The notes beneath the pieces were generated by a model. That model searched no databases. It saw nothing but the letters and a program-made list of their open reading frames with translations, and was not told where the DNA came from. From Oceanococcus sp041619555 (GTDB lineage: Bacteria > Pseudomonadota > Gammaproteobacteria > Nevskiales > Oceanococcaceae), in contig JBFKDQ010000008.1 of assembly GCA_041619555.1 (NCBI GenBank), forward strand, positions 1 through 64,000: a stretch of 64,000 bases of DNA, given 5' to 3'. Positions 44,071 to 52,868 of this stretch are shown piece by piece. The translations under genes and the position numbers were made by a program. Positions within the stretch are counted from its first letter, which is position 1; every line of letters starts with the position of its first letter.

Positions 44071-47000
44071 ATGAGCCCGGAAAAACCGATACGCAGCCTG
44101 CTGGTCGCCAATCGCGGCGAGATCGCCATTCGCATCATGCGTGGAGCCGCCGAAATGGGCATTCGCACGGTGGCGATCTACGCGCATGAAGACCGCTTCA
44201 ACCTGCATCGCTTCAAGGCGGACGAGAGCTATCGGGTAGGCGATGGCGCCAAGCCCATCGCCGCCTACCTCGACATTCCCGACATCATCCGCATCGCCAA
44301 GGAAGCCGGGGTCGACGCCATACATCCCGGCTATGGATTTCTGTCGGAAAACCCGGATTTCGCGGATGCGTGTGCGGCCGCCGGGATCATTTTCATTGGC
44401 CCCAGCCCGCGCGTGCTGCGCCAGCTCGGTGATAAGGTTTCCGCCCGCAAGGCCGCCGAGGCCGCGCAAGTTCCGGTGCTGCCGGCCAGCGCGGTTTTGC
44501 CCAAGGATCATGAGGCCTGCAGGGAAGCCCTTGATGCCATCGGCTATCCGGTGATGCTCAAGGCAAGTTGGGGCGGTGGCGGGCGCGGCATGCGCATGAT
44601 CCACAGCGAAGCCGAACTGGAGACGCAGTTGGCCTCGGCCCGCAGCGAGGCCATGGCAGCCTTCGGCAATGACGAGGTGTATGCGGAAAAACTGATCCAG
44701 CATGCCCGTCATGTCGAGGTCCAGATCCTCGCCGACCAGCATGGCCATGTCGTGCATCTGTACGAGCGGGACTGTTCCGTGCAGCGCCGCCACCAGAAGG
44801 TCGTGGAGCGGGCGCCAGCGCCTTATCTCACCGACGCGGAACGTGACCAGCTGTGCCAGGCTGCGCTGCGCCTGTGTCGCAGCGTTGGCTATGCCAATGC
44901 CGGCACGGTGGAATTTCTGTTCGACGCGGACAGCGGCGCCTTCTATTTCATCGAGGTCAACCCGCGCATCCAGGTCGAACACACGGTGACCGAAGAGGTG
45001 ACCGGGGTCGACATCGTCAAGGCCCAGATCAAGATCGCCAGCGGTCTCGCACTCGGCGATGCCACTACCGGGCTGCCGGCACAGGAAGACATCCATCTCG
45101 ATGGCCATGCCCTGCAGTGCCGGGTGACCACCGAAGACCCCGAAAACGGCTTCACCCCGGATCATGGACGTCTGATCGCCTATCGCAGTCCGGCCGGTTT
45201 CGGCATTCGACTCGATGGTGGCAATGCCTATTCCGGCGCGGTGATCACGCCATTCTATGATTCCATGCTGGTCAAGGTCACTGCCTGGGCGCCGACACCG
45301 CATGAAGCCATCTCGCGCATGGACCGCTGCCTGCGTGAATTCCGCATCCGCGGGCTGTCGACCAATTTGCAGTTCTTAGAGAACGTGATCGGCCATCCAT
45401 CTTTCGCGGCCGGTGACTACACCACGCGCTTCATCGACTCGACGCCGGAGCTGTTCGAATTCACCCCACGCAAGGATCGCGCGACCAAACTGCTGCGCTA
45501 TCTGGGCGAAGTCGTGGTGAACGGCCACCCGGAAATGAAAGACCGTCAGCCGCCCACCCTGCCTTTGCCGGCCCCGCGACTGCCGCACGGCGATCTGACC
45601 CAGCCACCGCCCGCCGGCCTGCGCCAGCGTCTGCAGGAACTCGGAGCGGCCGGATTTGCCCAATGGATGAAAGACCATCCGCAGGTGCTGCTCACCGACA
45701 CCACCATGCGTGATGCCCACCAGAGTCTGTTCGCCACCCGCATGCGCAGTCGGGACATGTTTGCGATTGCGCCACACTACGCCCGTCTGGCGCCACAGCT
45801 GCTGTCGCTGGAATGCTGGGGCGGCGCCACCTTCGATGTCGCGCTGCGCTTTCTCAAGGAAGATCCTTGGGAGCGACTGGCCGGCCTGCGCGCCGCGATT
45901 CCGAACATCCCGCTGCAGATGCTTCTGCGATCCTCCAATGCGGTGGGCTACACCAATTATGCGGACAATGTCGTTCAGTATTTCATCGCGCAAGCGGCCC
46001 GCAATGGCATCGACATCTTTCGAATATTCGACTGCCTGAACAATGTCGACAACATGCGACTGGCCATCGACAGCGTCATTGACGCCGGCGGCGTCGCTGA
46101 AGCGGCCATCTGCTACACCGGCGACCTGCTGGACCCCGCCCGCAGCAAATATGATCTGAACTATTACCTCAAGCTGGCGCGCGAGCTGGAACAGGCTGGC
46201 GCGCATGTCCTGGGCATCAAGGACATGGCCGGCCTTTGCCGCCCGCAGGCCGCACGAACCCTGATCACGGCATTGAAACAGGAAATCGATCTGCCCATCC
46301 ACTTTCACACCCATGACACCAGCGGCATCGCCGCCGCCAGCGTGCTGGCTGCCGTGGAAGCGGGCTGTGATGCCGTAGACGGCGCCCTGGACGCGATGTC
46401 CGGCCTCACTTCTCAGGCCAATCTCGGCAGTATTGTCGCCGCCCTGAGCCACGACCCCCGCAAGCCGGCCGCCGATCCGGCCAGCCTGCGTCAGCTGTCG
46501 GATTACTGGGAAGATGTACGCCGCTACTACGCGCCGTTTGAAAGCGATATCCGTTCCGGCACCGCGGATGTCTACCAGCATGAAATGCCGGGCGGGCAAT
46601 ACACCAATCTGCGCGAGCAGGCCCGCGCCATGGGCCTGGGTCAGCGCTGGCCCGAAGTGTCCCAGGCCTATGCCGCTGCCAATCGACTGTTCGGCGACAT
46701 CGTCAAGGTCACGCCCTCTTCCAAGGTCGTCGGCGATCTCGCCCTATCGATGGTGGCCAATGGCCTGAGCGAAGCACAGGTGGCGGACCCGGCACAGGAC
46801 ATCGATTTCCCCGCCTCGGTCATCGCCATGCTGCGCGGCGAACTGGGCACACCGCCGGACGGTTGGCCGGCCGATTTCCAGGCCAAGGTTCTCAAGGGTG
46901 AGCCAGCGATCCAGGGCCGGCCCGGGGCGCAGATTCCACCGGCGGACCTGGAGGCCGTGCGTAAACAGGCGGAAACCGAGTGCGGTGAAACCCTGGATGA

Positions 47001-47526
47001 TTGCGCCCTCGCCTCGTATCTCATGTATCCATCGGTCTACACCGATTTCGTCGAACATCGCCGCAACTACGGCGAAGTCAGCACCCTGCCGACCTGTAAC
47101 TTCTTCTATGGCCTGCAGGAACACGAAGAGATCTCGGTTGATATCGCCCGGGGCAAGACCCTGGTCATCCGCCTGCAGGGCAGCGCGGACCATCCGCAGG
47201 ACGGCACGACCCGCCTGTTCTACGAACTCAACGGCCAGTCACGAGAAATTCGTGTGACCAATCAGGGCGGCGCAGCCCAGGCTGGGCGGCCCAAGGCAGA
47301 TCCGAAGCAGACCGGTCAGATCGGTGCGCCGATGGCCGGCATGGTGGTGCGCCTGGCGGTGAAAAAAGGCGACCGTGTGGACAAGGGCGACCCCCTGATC
47401 ACCCTGGAAGCGATGAAAATGGAAACCGTCATTGCGGCCCCCTGCGCTGGCGAGGTCACCAACATCCTGGCCACGGCCGGCAGCAGTGTGGAGCAGAAAG
47501 ACTTGCTGCTTGAAATCGCCACCTGA
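44071..47526 (+). CDS. pyc: Pyruvate carboxylase, single-chain
   Basis: A 1151-residue biotin enzyme that makes oxaloacetate from pyruvate and bicarbonate (anaplerosis). The N-terminal biotin carboxylase has LVANRGEIAIRIMRGA, GGGGRGMRMI and FIEVNPRIQVEHTVTEEVTG. The carboxyltransferase barrel starts at LLTDTTMRDAHQSLFATRMR with FRIFDCLNN and HFHTHDTSG. The C-terminal biotinyl domain has EAMKMET with the modified Lys. Full length for the alpha4 type. The ATG has AAGGA about 10 bp upstream. With IDH and the glycogen genes it marks active central carbon metabolism. Confidence 0.97.
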   Translation: MSPEKPIRSLLVANRGEIAIRIMRGAAEMGIRTVAIYAHEDRFNLHRFKADESYRVGDGAKPIAAYLDIPDIIRIAKEAGVDAIHPGYGFLSENPDFADACAAAGIIFIGPSPRVLRQLGDKVSARKAAEAAQVPVLPASAVLPKDHEACREALDAIGYPVMLKASWGGGGRGMRMIHSEAELETQLASARSEAMAAFGNDEVYAEKLIQHARHVEVQILADQHGHVVHLYERDCSVQRRHQKVVERAPAPYLTDAERDQLCQAALRLCRSVGYANAGTVEFLFDADSGAFYFIEVNPRIQVEHTVTEEVTGVDIVKAQIKIASGLALGDATTGLPAQEDIHLDGHALQCRVTTEDPENGFTPDHGRLIAYRSPAGFGIRLDGGNAYSGAVITPFYDSMLVKVTAWAPTPHEAISRMDRCLREFRIRGLSTNLQFLENVIGHPSFAAGDYTTRFIDSTPELFEFTPRKDRATKLLRYLGEVVVNGHPEMKDRQPPTLPLPAPRLPHGDLTQPPPAGLRQRLQELGAAGFAQWMKDHPQVLLTDTTMRDAHQSLFATRMRSRDMFAIAPHYARLAPQLLSLECWGGATFDVALRFLKEDPWERLAGLRAAIPNIPLQMLLRSSNAVGYTNYADNVVQYFIAQAARNGIDIFRIFDCLNNVDNMRLAIDSVIDAGGVAEAAICYTGDLLDPARSKYDLNYYLKLARELEQAGAHVLGIKDMAGLCRPQAARTLITALKQEIDLPIHFHTHDTSGIAAASVLAAVEAGCDAVDGALDAMSGLTSQANLGSIVAALSHDPRKPAADPASLRQLSDYWEDVRRYYAPFESDIRSGTADVYQHEMPGGQYTNLREQARAMGLGQRWPEVSQAYAAANRLFGDIVKVTPSSKVVGDLALSMVANGLSEAQVADPAQDIDFPASVIAMLRGELGTPPDGWPADFQAKVLKGEPAIQGRPGAQIPPADLEAVRKQAETECGETLDDCALASYLMYPSVYTDFVEHRRNYGEVSTLPTCNFFYGLQEHEEISVDIARGKTLVIRLQGSADHPQDGTTRLFYELNGQSREIRVTNQGGAAQAGRPKADPKQTGQIGAPMAGMVVRLAVKKGDRVDKGDPLITLEAMKMETVIAAPCAGEVTNILATAGSSVEQKDLLLEIAT

Positions 47527-47558
47527 TCTCCTCGCAAGCCGCCCTGCAAATCTGATTT

Positions 47559-47576
47559 GGGCGCCTGCTGGCGCCC
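47559..47576 (+). terminator. GC hairpin after pyc
   Basis: GGGCGCC-TGCT-GGCGCCC, a perfect 7 bp stem with a tetraloop 33 bp after the pyc stop. No T run follows, so strength as an intrinsic terminator is doubtful. Confidence 0.45.
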
Positions 47577-47633
47577 GCCCTGGACTGTCCCCCGCATGGA
47601 CAGGCCACCGGTTATCCAAAAAAGCCCGACCTG

Positions 47634-48554
47634 ATGCCCAAACTTGTGTACATGCCTTTGCACCGTCCAGCCGTGCTCGCCCTCCTCTGCCTGAGCCTGA
47701 GCGCCTGCGGCTCATCGGATTCGGTCGCCGACTACCCCGATCAGGACTACCGCCAGGCGCTTTATGCGAGCCTGTTTCCAATCATGGGCCAGATGCTTTC
47801 ACCGTTTTTCCAAGGTCCGGACGAGGACTGGAACTGCGTCAATGACGGGGGCGGCCTCGCGGTCAGCCCTGTCGCAGATTCAAGCTACGCGCTGGGGCGC
47901 CACTTCGGCATGAGCAACTGTGCACCCGCCGCCTGGTACGGCGGTTCCAGCAGCGTGCGTGCCGACGGCGAGATGATGGTGGAAGCCAATGAAGATGAGT
48001 CCCGGCGCTATCACTTCGGCGCCACGGTCAATCCGCAGGCCGGTAAGCCGACTGCGCTAGGCGAGTTGAAGATTTCCTATCTCGACAGCGCCGAAAGCCA
48101 GAGCGAGTTCACCCGCTACCTACGCGGAAGCCTGACTGTCGACAGCGATGCAATCCAGTACTACGACTTCGATTACCGCCTGGTCAGCCCCACGGGCGAA
48201 TTTGCCAGATCGTATGCCATGGCGCGGGAAGCCCGCGTGAGCGCAATCGATGACGAACCCGCCGAGGAAGTCAGCGTCGCCGGCCTGATGCATCTTTCCT
48301 CTTACGGCCCATTCGCCTGTTTCACGCCGCTCAGCTACAGCTTCCTGACCGATACCCCGGTGGTGCTATCCTCCACGGGACCACTGGTGATGCATGCCGG
48401 CGTCATCGGCCTGCAGTCTTCCGCACCAGAGGAGCCGGTTTTCGTGATCCGATTCGAAGACAACGTGGCAACCATCGTGAGCGACCGCGGGGCCCGCAGC
48501 TACCCCGCTGATCTGCAGGACTTCTGCCCGGCCGGATCGCAAGCCAATCGCTGA
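47634..48554 (+). CDS. Predicted lipoprotein of unknown function
   Basis: A 306-residue lipoprotein. The signal segment ends in a lipobox LSAC followed by GSSD. Five further cysteines (for example WNCVND, MSNCAP, FACFTP, DFCPAG) may form disulfides in the periplasm. Repeated beta-strand pattern and acidic segments (EANEDES). No family recognised. It follows pyc after a hairpin and converges on the acyl-CoA synthetase gene. Confidence 0.72.
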   Translation: MPKLVYMPLHRPAVLALLCLSLSACGSSDSVADYPDQDYRQALYASLFPIMGQMLSPFFQGPDEDWNCVNDGGGLAVSPVADSSYALGRHFGMSNCAPAAWYGGSSSVRADGEMMVEANEDESRRYHFGATVNPQAGKPTALGELKISYLDSAESQSEFTRYLRGSLTVDSDAIQYYDFDYRLVSPTGEFARSYAMAREARVSAIDDEPAEEVSVAGLMHLSSYGPFACFTPLSYSFLTDTPVVLSSTGPLVMHAGVIGLQSSAPEEPVFVIRFEDNVATIVSDRGARSYPADLQDFCPAGSQANR

Positions 48555-48582
48555 ACCCAGGGGCCTCGACCTTGCTGGGTTC
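48553..48582. terminator. Hairpin spanning the lipoprotein stop, between convergent genes
   Basis: GAACCCAG at 48553-48560 pairs with CTGGGTTC at 48575-48582 (8 bp stem, 14-base loop), with an outer CGC/GCG extension across a one-base bulge. It lies between the lipoprotein and acyl-CoA synthetase stops. No T tract. Confidence 0.4.
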
Positions 48583-48602
48583 GCGATGGGATCAGAGCCG
48601 CC

Positions 48603-50165
48603 CTAATTGACCTGACGCGTCTTGCCTTCCCAGAACGGCGCACGCAGTTCCCGCTTGAGCACCTTGCCCGCACCCGACAGCGGCAAGGGCTCATCGCGGA
48701 ATTCGACGCTTTTGGGGCATTTGTAACCGGCGATCAGCTTCTTGCAATGGGCGATGATGGCGGCCTCATCTCGCGCTGCCTCGGGTCGTGGGACCACGAT
48801 CGCATGAACGGCCTCGCCCCACTCTTCATCGGGAATCCCCACCACCGCGACCTGCAACACTGCAGGATGGGTCGAGATCGCACTCTCCACTTCCGCGGAA
48901 TAAACATTCTCGCCACCGGAAACGATCATGTCCTTGACCCGGTCGACCAGGTACAGATAGCCATCCTGATCAAGATAGCCAGCATCTCCGGTATGGACCC
49001 AGCCATTCTTGATGGTACTCGCGGTCTGCTCCGGCTTGTTCCAGTACCCCAGCATCATGTTGGGTCCGGTGGCGCAGATCTCGCCGACCTCACCCACCGG
49101 CTGTTCATCGCCCTGTTCATTCACCACCTTGAGCAGGATTGCATAGCAACTGCGTCCGGCCGAACGCAGCAGGCGGGACCGCTCACCGTCGGTCACGTGA
49201 TCCTCGGGCGGCAGAATCGTGGCCACCGGTGCCAACTCGGTCTGACCATAGGCCTGCGCCATGTCCAGGGCGGGCACCGCCGCCATCACGCGGCGCAACA
49301 GACCTTCCGGCATTGGCGAGGCGCCGTAGAGAATGCGCTTGAGTCCTTGCATGTCGTCGGCGTTAAAGTCGGGATGATCGAAGACCATCTGGATCATCGC
49401 CGGCACCAGTAGCGCGTCGGTGATTTGTTCGGACTTGATGGTCTGCAGGACCAGGGAGGGCTCAAAGGCTGGAATGATCACATGGCGCGCCGCCAGCACC
49501 GTGAACATGAAGCAGGCGGCCAGATCGGCCATGTGAAACATCGGTGCGGAGTGCAGCATGCTGCTGTTCTCGTCGGCCGTGGTGGCCGCCACCAGACTCA
49601 GAGCGCTGGCGAACAGGGCAGCATGGCTCAGCATGACCCCCTTGGGAAATCCGGTGGTGCCCCCGGTGTAGAAGATCCCTGCCAGTTGATCGTCACCATG
49701 GACGAAATCCGCCATTGGCTCCGCGGCCTTCAGCAGGCCTTCCAGAGAGTGCGCCCAGACCGGCCGGTCCTCTTCCGTCCCCATGAACAGGAAATGCTGC
49801 ACCGGGATATCCTGGGTGCGCAATTGCTCCACCAAGGGTAAAAAAGTCTTGTCGAAAAGCAGGGCCGTGCTGCCTGAGTCGTTCAGCGAATAGACGAATT
49901 CTGGTGCCGCCCAGCGGATATTCAGCGGCACGATGCGCGCACCAGTCTGGGTAATCCCGAACAGGGACTCAAAATACAGATTGCTGTTCAGCGCCAGAAT
50001 CGCCACGCGCTGATTGCGCCCGATGCCCAGCGACTGCAATCCCCCAGCCAGCAGGCGAACCCGGTCCGCGGTCTCGCCCCAGGTATACGCCTGACCCATG
50101 AATTGCGTTGCCGGCGCATGCGCACGCATTTGCGCGGCGCGAAAGACCAGTTGACTGATGTGCAT
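48603..50165 (-). CDS. Acyl-CoA synthetase (AMP-binding, long-chain fatty acid-CoA ligase-like)
   Basis: A 520-residue ANL-superfamily ligase activating a carboxylic acid through an acyl-adenylate. The phosphate loop is YTGGTTGFPKG, the adenine motif YGQTELAPV, the hinge region TGDAGYLDQDGYLYLVDR and the catalytic Lys is in PLSGAGKVLKRELR. The ATG at 50165 has GGGGGAG 8 bp upstream. Likely substrate is a fatty acid, but aromatic acids are possible. It could work with the FadL-like porin (41676), although they are not adjacent. Confidence 0.92.
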   Translation of the reverse strand: MHISQLVFRAAQMRAHAPATQFMGQAYTWGETADRVRLLAGGLQSLGIGRNQRVAILALNSNLYFESLFGITQTGARIVPLNIRWAAPEFVYSLNDSGSTALLFDKTFLPLVEQLRTQDIPVQHFLFMGTEEDRPVWAHSLEGLLKAAEPMADFVHGDDQLAGIFYTGGTTGFPKGVMLSHAALFASALSLVAATTADENSSMLHSAPMFHMADLAACFMFTVLAARHVIIPAFEPSLVLQTIKSEQITDALLVPAMIQMVFDHPDFNADDMQGLKRILYGASPMPEGLLRRVMAAVPALDMAQAYGQTELAPVATILPPEDHVTDGERSRLLRSAGRSCYAILLKVVNEQGDEQPVGEVGEICATGPNMMLGYWNKPEQTASTIKNGWVHTGDAGYLDQDGYLYLVDRVKDMIVSGGENVYSAEVESAISTHPAVLQVAVVGIPDEEWGEAVHAIVVPRPEAARDEAAIIAHCKKLIAGYKCPKSVEFRDEPLPLSGAGKVLKRELRAPFWEGKTRQVN

Positions 50166-50424
50166 GCATTCACTCCCCCTGAATATGTGTATGTCTCGAA
50201 CGTGAGCATCTCATCATAGGCAGGTGTCGCGCCTGGAAATTGCCTCAAACGCAGGAGTTGCACGAAATCTGACTGGCCGCACCCATGCCCGTCTCAAGCG
50301 ACGCGCAATGTCCGGGCCGCCACCAGGGAACGACCCTCGCCCTGGCCGGCCTTCATCAACGCAAGCAAGCACAAGAATTGCATCAATCCTGAGCACGCCT
50401 GTGCCTGCCTTTGTGAAAAAAAAC

Positions 50425-51573
50425 ATGCCAGCAAGCCCGACCGAAGAGCACTATCTCAAGAAGGAGCTCTACCGCCTGATCAAGGAAGAAGACGAGGTCT
50501 TCGACTTCCTGCAGAACGCGGTACTCGATGGCATTTGGTACTGGAACCTGGAAATTCCCGAAGACGAGTGGCTCAGTCCGGAATTCTGGCAGCTGTTCGG
50601 CATCGACCCCAGCACCCGTGCCCATTCCTCGTCCTCCTGGCAGGACATCATCTGGCAGCAGGACCTGCCCCAGGTTCTGCAGAACTTCCGCGCCCACTGC
50701 GCCGACCCACACCACCCCTACGACCAAATCGTGCGCTACCGGCACCGCGACGGCCATACGGTCTGGGTTCGCTGCCGCGGCGTGGCCATCCGCGACGCCG
50801 CCGGCAAGCCGGTGCGCATGCTCGGCGCCCACACCGATGTCAGCGAACTGTTCCGCGCGCGTCAGTCCTTGGAGGAACGCGCCCAGGAGCTGGAACACAG
50901 CAATCGAAAATTGTCCGAATTCGCCGACCGCGCGGCCCACGATCTGCAATCCCCTCTCGGCACCCTGATCCAGCTGCTGGACCTGGTGAACTTCAGCGAT
51001 TCCGAACAGGAAGTTGAAAAACTCATGCGATCTGCTCTCGAACGCATGAATGGCACGATTCGCGGCCTGCTGGACTACGCCCGCTCCGGCGCTCAGTCCA
51101 TCCATTTAACGGAAGTCGACAGCGCCCTGCTTTTCCACGAGATCCAGCAGGATCTCGCCGCCGAAATTCAGGCGGCGAACTGCAAGATCGAGGTCACGCC
51201 GCTACCGAAGCTCCCCAGCGATGAATTGCTGTTGCGACAGATCCTGCAAAACTTGCTGGCCAACGCGGTGAAGTTCAGCCCGCCACAGCGCTCCCCGGAA
51301 ATCCGCATCGCCTGCATGGATCGCGGGGAGACCTGGCTATTCAGTTGCCAGGACAATGGCATTGGCATCCCGCCAGACAAGCTGGACGACATCTTTCTTC
51401 CCTTTCGCCGACTCAACGGCAAATCGGATTTTCCCGGCACCGGCCTGGGTCTGGCCAGTTGCCAGAAGGCTGCGGAAGCGCTGCATGGCCGGGTGTGGGC
51501 CGAGTCGATTCTTGGCCAGGGCTCCTGTTTCTTTGTCGAGCTGCCGAAATCCCAGACGGTCAAGCAGGCCTGA
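50425..51573 (+). CDS. Soluble PAS histidine kinase
   Basis: A 382-residue cytoplasmic sensor kinase without membrane segments. A PAS/PAC domain covers about residues 20-145 (GIWYWNLEIPEDEWLSPEFW and RYRHRDGHTVWVRCRGVAIR). A coiled coil leads to the HisKA box RAAHDLQSPLG and the ATPase core with NLLANAVKF, DNGIGIP and PGTGLGLASC. The PAC segment resembles the PAS_3 class. Start uncertain: an in-frame GTG lies at 50413 and an A8 tract precedes the ATG. No response regulator is adjacent, so it is an orphan kinase. Confidence 0.88.
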   Translation: MPASPTEEHYLKKELYRLIKEEDEVFDFLQNAVLDGIWYWNLEIPEDEWLSPEFWQLFGIDPSTRAHSSSSWQDIIWQQDLPQVLQNFRAHCADPHHPYDQIVRYRHRDGHTVWVRCRGVAIRDAAGKPVRMLGAHTDVSELFRARQSLEERAQELEHSNRKLSEFADRAAHDLQSPLGTLIQLLDLVNFSDSEQEVEKLMRSALERMNGTIRGLLDYARSGAQSIHLTEVDSALLFHEIQQDLAAEIQAANCKIEVTPLPKLPSDELLLRQILQNLLANAVKFSPPQRSPEIRIACMDRGETWLFSCQDNGIGIPPDKLDDIFLPFRRLNGKSDFPGTGLGLASCQKAAEALHGRVWAESILGQGSCFFVELPKSQTVKQA

Positions 51574-51813
51574 GTTTCGGTCGCGGGCGGCTGACCGACA
51601 CAGGACTGCGCCGCAGGCCGCGCAAGTTCCCGTGCGTGTTGCATACGGAACCGACCGCTTATCGCAGACACCAAAGACGGACAAATCAGGCCCGAAGGCC
51701 GACCTGCCGGCACTGCCTGCTGCTCCGGAACCGACGGTCCCAGGCGATCGACTTGCATCCATCGGCGTCTCGGGTTAACAAAGACGAACACGCGGGCAAG
51801 GAGGAGCATTGCC

Positions 51814-52092
51814 ATGGAAGACATGATCGCCAGCCTGGAGGAGTTGATGCTGTGCTCCTCCCTGACCATGGAACAACATGATCTGATTGAGCGCTGTCTT
51901 GACGAGGGCTATGACAACCTCTCCCAGGAAGACAAGTCCAGCATTCGCCGCCTGCTCAACCGCCGCGCCGCCAGTCTGGGCAGCAGCGCCCTGCAGCGCT
52001 GGCGCGAACGCCGGCAACAGGCCAAGACGACCACCGGCAAGAGCAAAACGATCCGCCACCCGATCGCCAGTCCGTCCGCGACCAGGCACTGA
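51814..52092 (+). CDS. Small protein of unknown function
   Basis: A 92-residue protein with a helical N-terminal half (MIASLEELMLCSSLTMEQHD, then IERCLDEGYDNLSQEDKSSI) and a basic C-terminus (LQRWRERRQQAKTT). AAGGAGGA lies about 10 bp before the ATG, a very good Shine-Dalgarno, so translation is likely. No family recognised. It lies 240 bp after the PAS kinase gene. Confidence 0.65.
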   Translation: MEDMIASLEELMLCSSLTMEQHDLIERCLDEGYDNLSQEDKSSIRRLLNRRAASLGSSALQRWRERRQQAKTTTGKSKTIRHPIASPSATRH

Positions 52093-52198
52093 ATCGACCG
52101 GAAGGCCCCATCTGACGCGGCCGGATCCAGACGCGCGGCTGGCGCACCGCGGCAATCCAGGAAAATAAGCAAGCTGAACTGCAATTGGCCGGTTTTTC

Positions 52199-52214
52199 TG
52201 TGAACCACGTCACA
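52199..52214. promoter_or_regulatory. Perfect CRP/Vfr-type binding site
   Basis: TGTGA-ACCACG-TCACA matches the CRP consensus TGTGA-N6-TCACA at every fixed position. Its centre (52206.5) lies 41.5 bp before the projected start site near 52248, the classical class II activation position. A class III cyclase gene is convergent 0.6 kb away. Confidence 0.82.
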
Positions 52215-52235
52215 GAACTGCACCGCAATAGGGCA

Positions 52236-52241
52236 TACACT
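52236..52241 (+). promoter_or_regulatory. Candidate -10 box (TACACT) of the CRP-dependent promoter
   Basis: TACACT resembles TATAAT and sits where a class II CRP promoter needs it, projecting a transcript start around 52248. A -35 box is weak (the CRP site overlaps it), as is usual for class II promoters. Confidence 0.6.
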
Positions 52242-52247
52242 AGAGCG

Positions 52248-52342
52248 GCCCTGCTTGCCTTGGGGCGTGTGACTCATTGAGAACGACCAGTACCCAAGTA
52301 CTGGCTTGGGAGCTGCAGCCACTGGGTTGCAGCTCACTTTTT
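52248..52342 (+). ncRNA. Candidate small RNA or attenuated leader, about 95 nt
   Basis: Projected transcript from the CRP-type promoter to a terminator. Hairpin 1 is CCAGTAC-CCAA-GTACTGG at 52287-52304 (7 bp, tetraloop). Hairpin 2 is GAGCTGCA...TGCAGCTC at 52310-52335, with an extended stem and loop ACTG, followed by ACTTTTT at 52336-52342. CCCAAG (52293-52298) can also pair with CTTGGG at 52259-52264 or 52305-52310, so alternative folds exist. I do not recognise an Rfam family. It may be a free sRNA like other CRP-controlled RNAs, or a leader for the 99-aa gene 17 bp later. Confidence 0.55.
52310..52342 (+). terminator. Rho-independent terminator of the small RNA
   Basis: An 8 bp perfect stem (GAGCTGCA with TGCAGCTC), extendable by three pairs including a GU, followed after AC by five T. 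It ends 17 bp before the ATG of the next gene, so that gene needs read-through or its own promoter. Confidence 0.75.
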
Positions 52343-52359
52343 GAACACCGACAGCCAAG

Positions 52360-52659
52360 ATGTCCTTTAACGATCCCAAACCCAACATCGCCAAGAACGA
52401 CAAGTCCGGAGCCGACACCTCGGTCAGGGCAACGCAGGATCTAAGGGCGCCAGTTGCAGCGACTCAATCGGTCAAGCGCAGCGTGCAGCGCAATGCGCAG
52501 GCCTGCCAGGCGCTGTTTACCCAGCCGGGCCTGAACGAGATCAATCTTCGTCGCCTGCGACCTGAGGCGGCAGCGATGGGCAACGGGGACGATGGTTATA
52601 TCAGCGTCTGGCTGAGTCGCGCACTGCCACGGCCCGCGCCAAAAAAGGCGAGACATTGA
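52360..52659 (+). CDS. Small basic protein of unknown function
   Basis: A 99-residue hydrophilic protein with no recognised domain; the N-terminal 40 residues look disordered and the C-terminal part (NEINLRRLRPEAAAMGNGDD) is helical. The ATG has only a weak upstream site. Its stop TGA overlaps the ATG of the next gene (TGATG), which supports translation. Placement straight after a terminator suggests attenuation control. Confidence 0.5.
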   Translation: MSFNDPKPNIAKNDKSGADTSVRATQDLRAPVAATQSVKRSVQRNAQACQALFTQPGLNEINLRRLRPEAAAMGNGDDGYISVWLSRALPRPAPKKARH

Positions 52660-52868
52660 TGACCAACATCTACCTTTTCCGCAGCATGGAAGATCGAATC
52701 GTCGCGGTGACCCAGGACATGCGTGCCGAAATCGACACCAGTTCTTTCAAGGCCGAACTGCTCAAGGGGCGGGCCATGGATTCGGCGGCAGCCATGAGCC
52801 TACTGCGTCACTGTGGAGGGATTTTGATCAGCCGTGAGGGTCGGCAGGAAATACCGGCGGCGCATTGA
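52659..52868 (+). CDS. Small protein of unknown function
   Basis: A 69-residue protein (MTNIYLFRSMEDRIVAVTQD at its start) with no recognised family. Its ATG overlaps the previous stop (TGATG) and AAGGCGAGA lies upstream, so it is coupled to the 99-aa gene. Its last 41 bp overlap the 3' end of the convergent cyclase gene, an antisense tail-to-tail overlap. Confidence 0.55.
   Translation: MTNIYLFRSMEDRIVAVTQDMRAEIDTSSFKAELLKGRAMDSAAAMSLLRHCGGILISREGRQEIPAAH

Noticed and set aside
43885..45303. 472-codon minus-strand frame opposite pyc
   Set aside because: Pyc is unambiguous in this stretch; the antisense frame has no conserved features.
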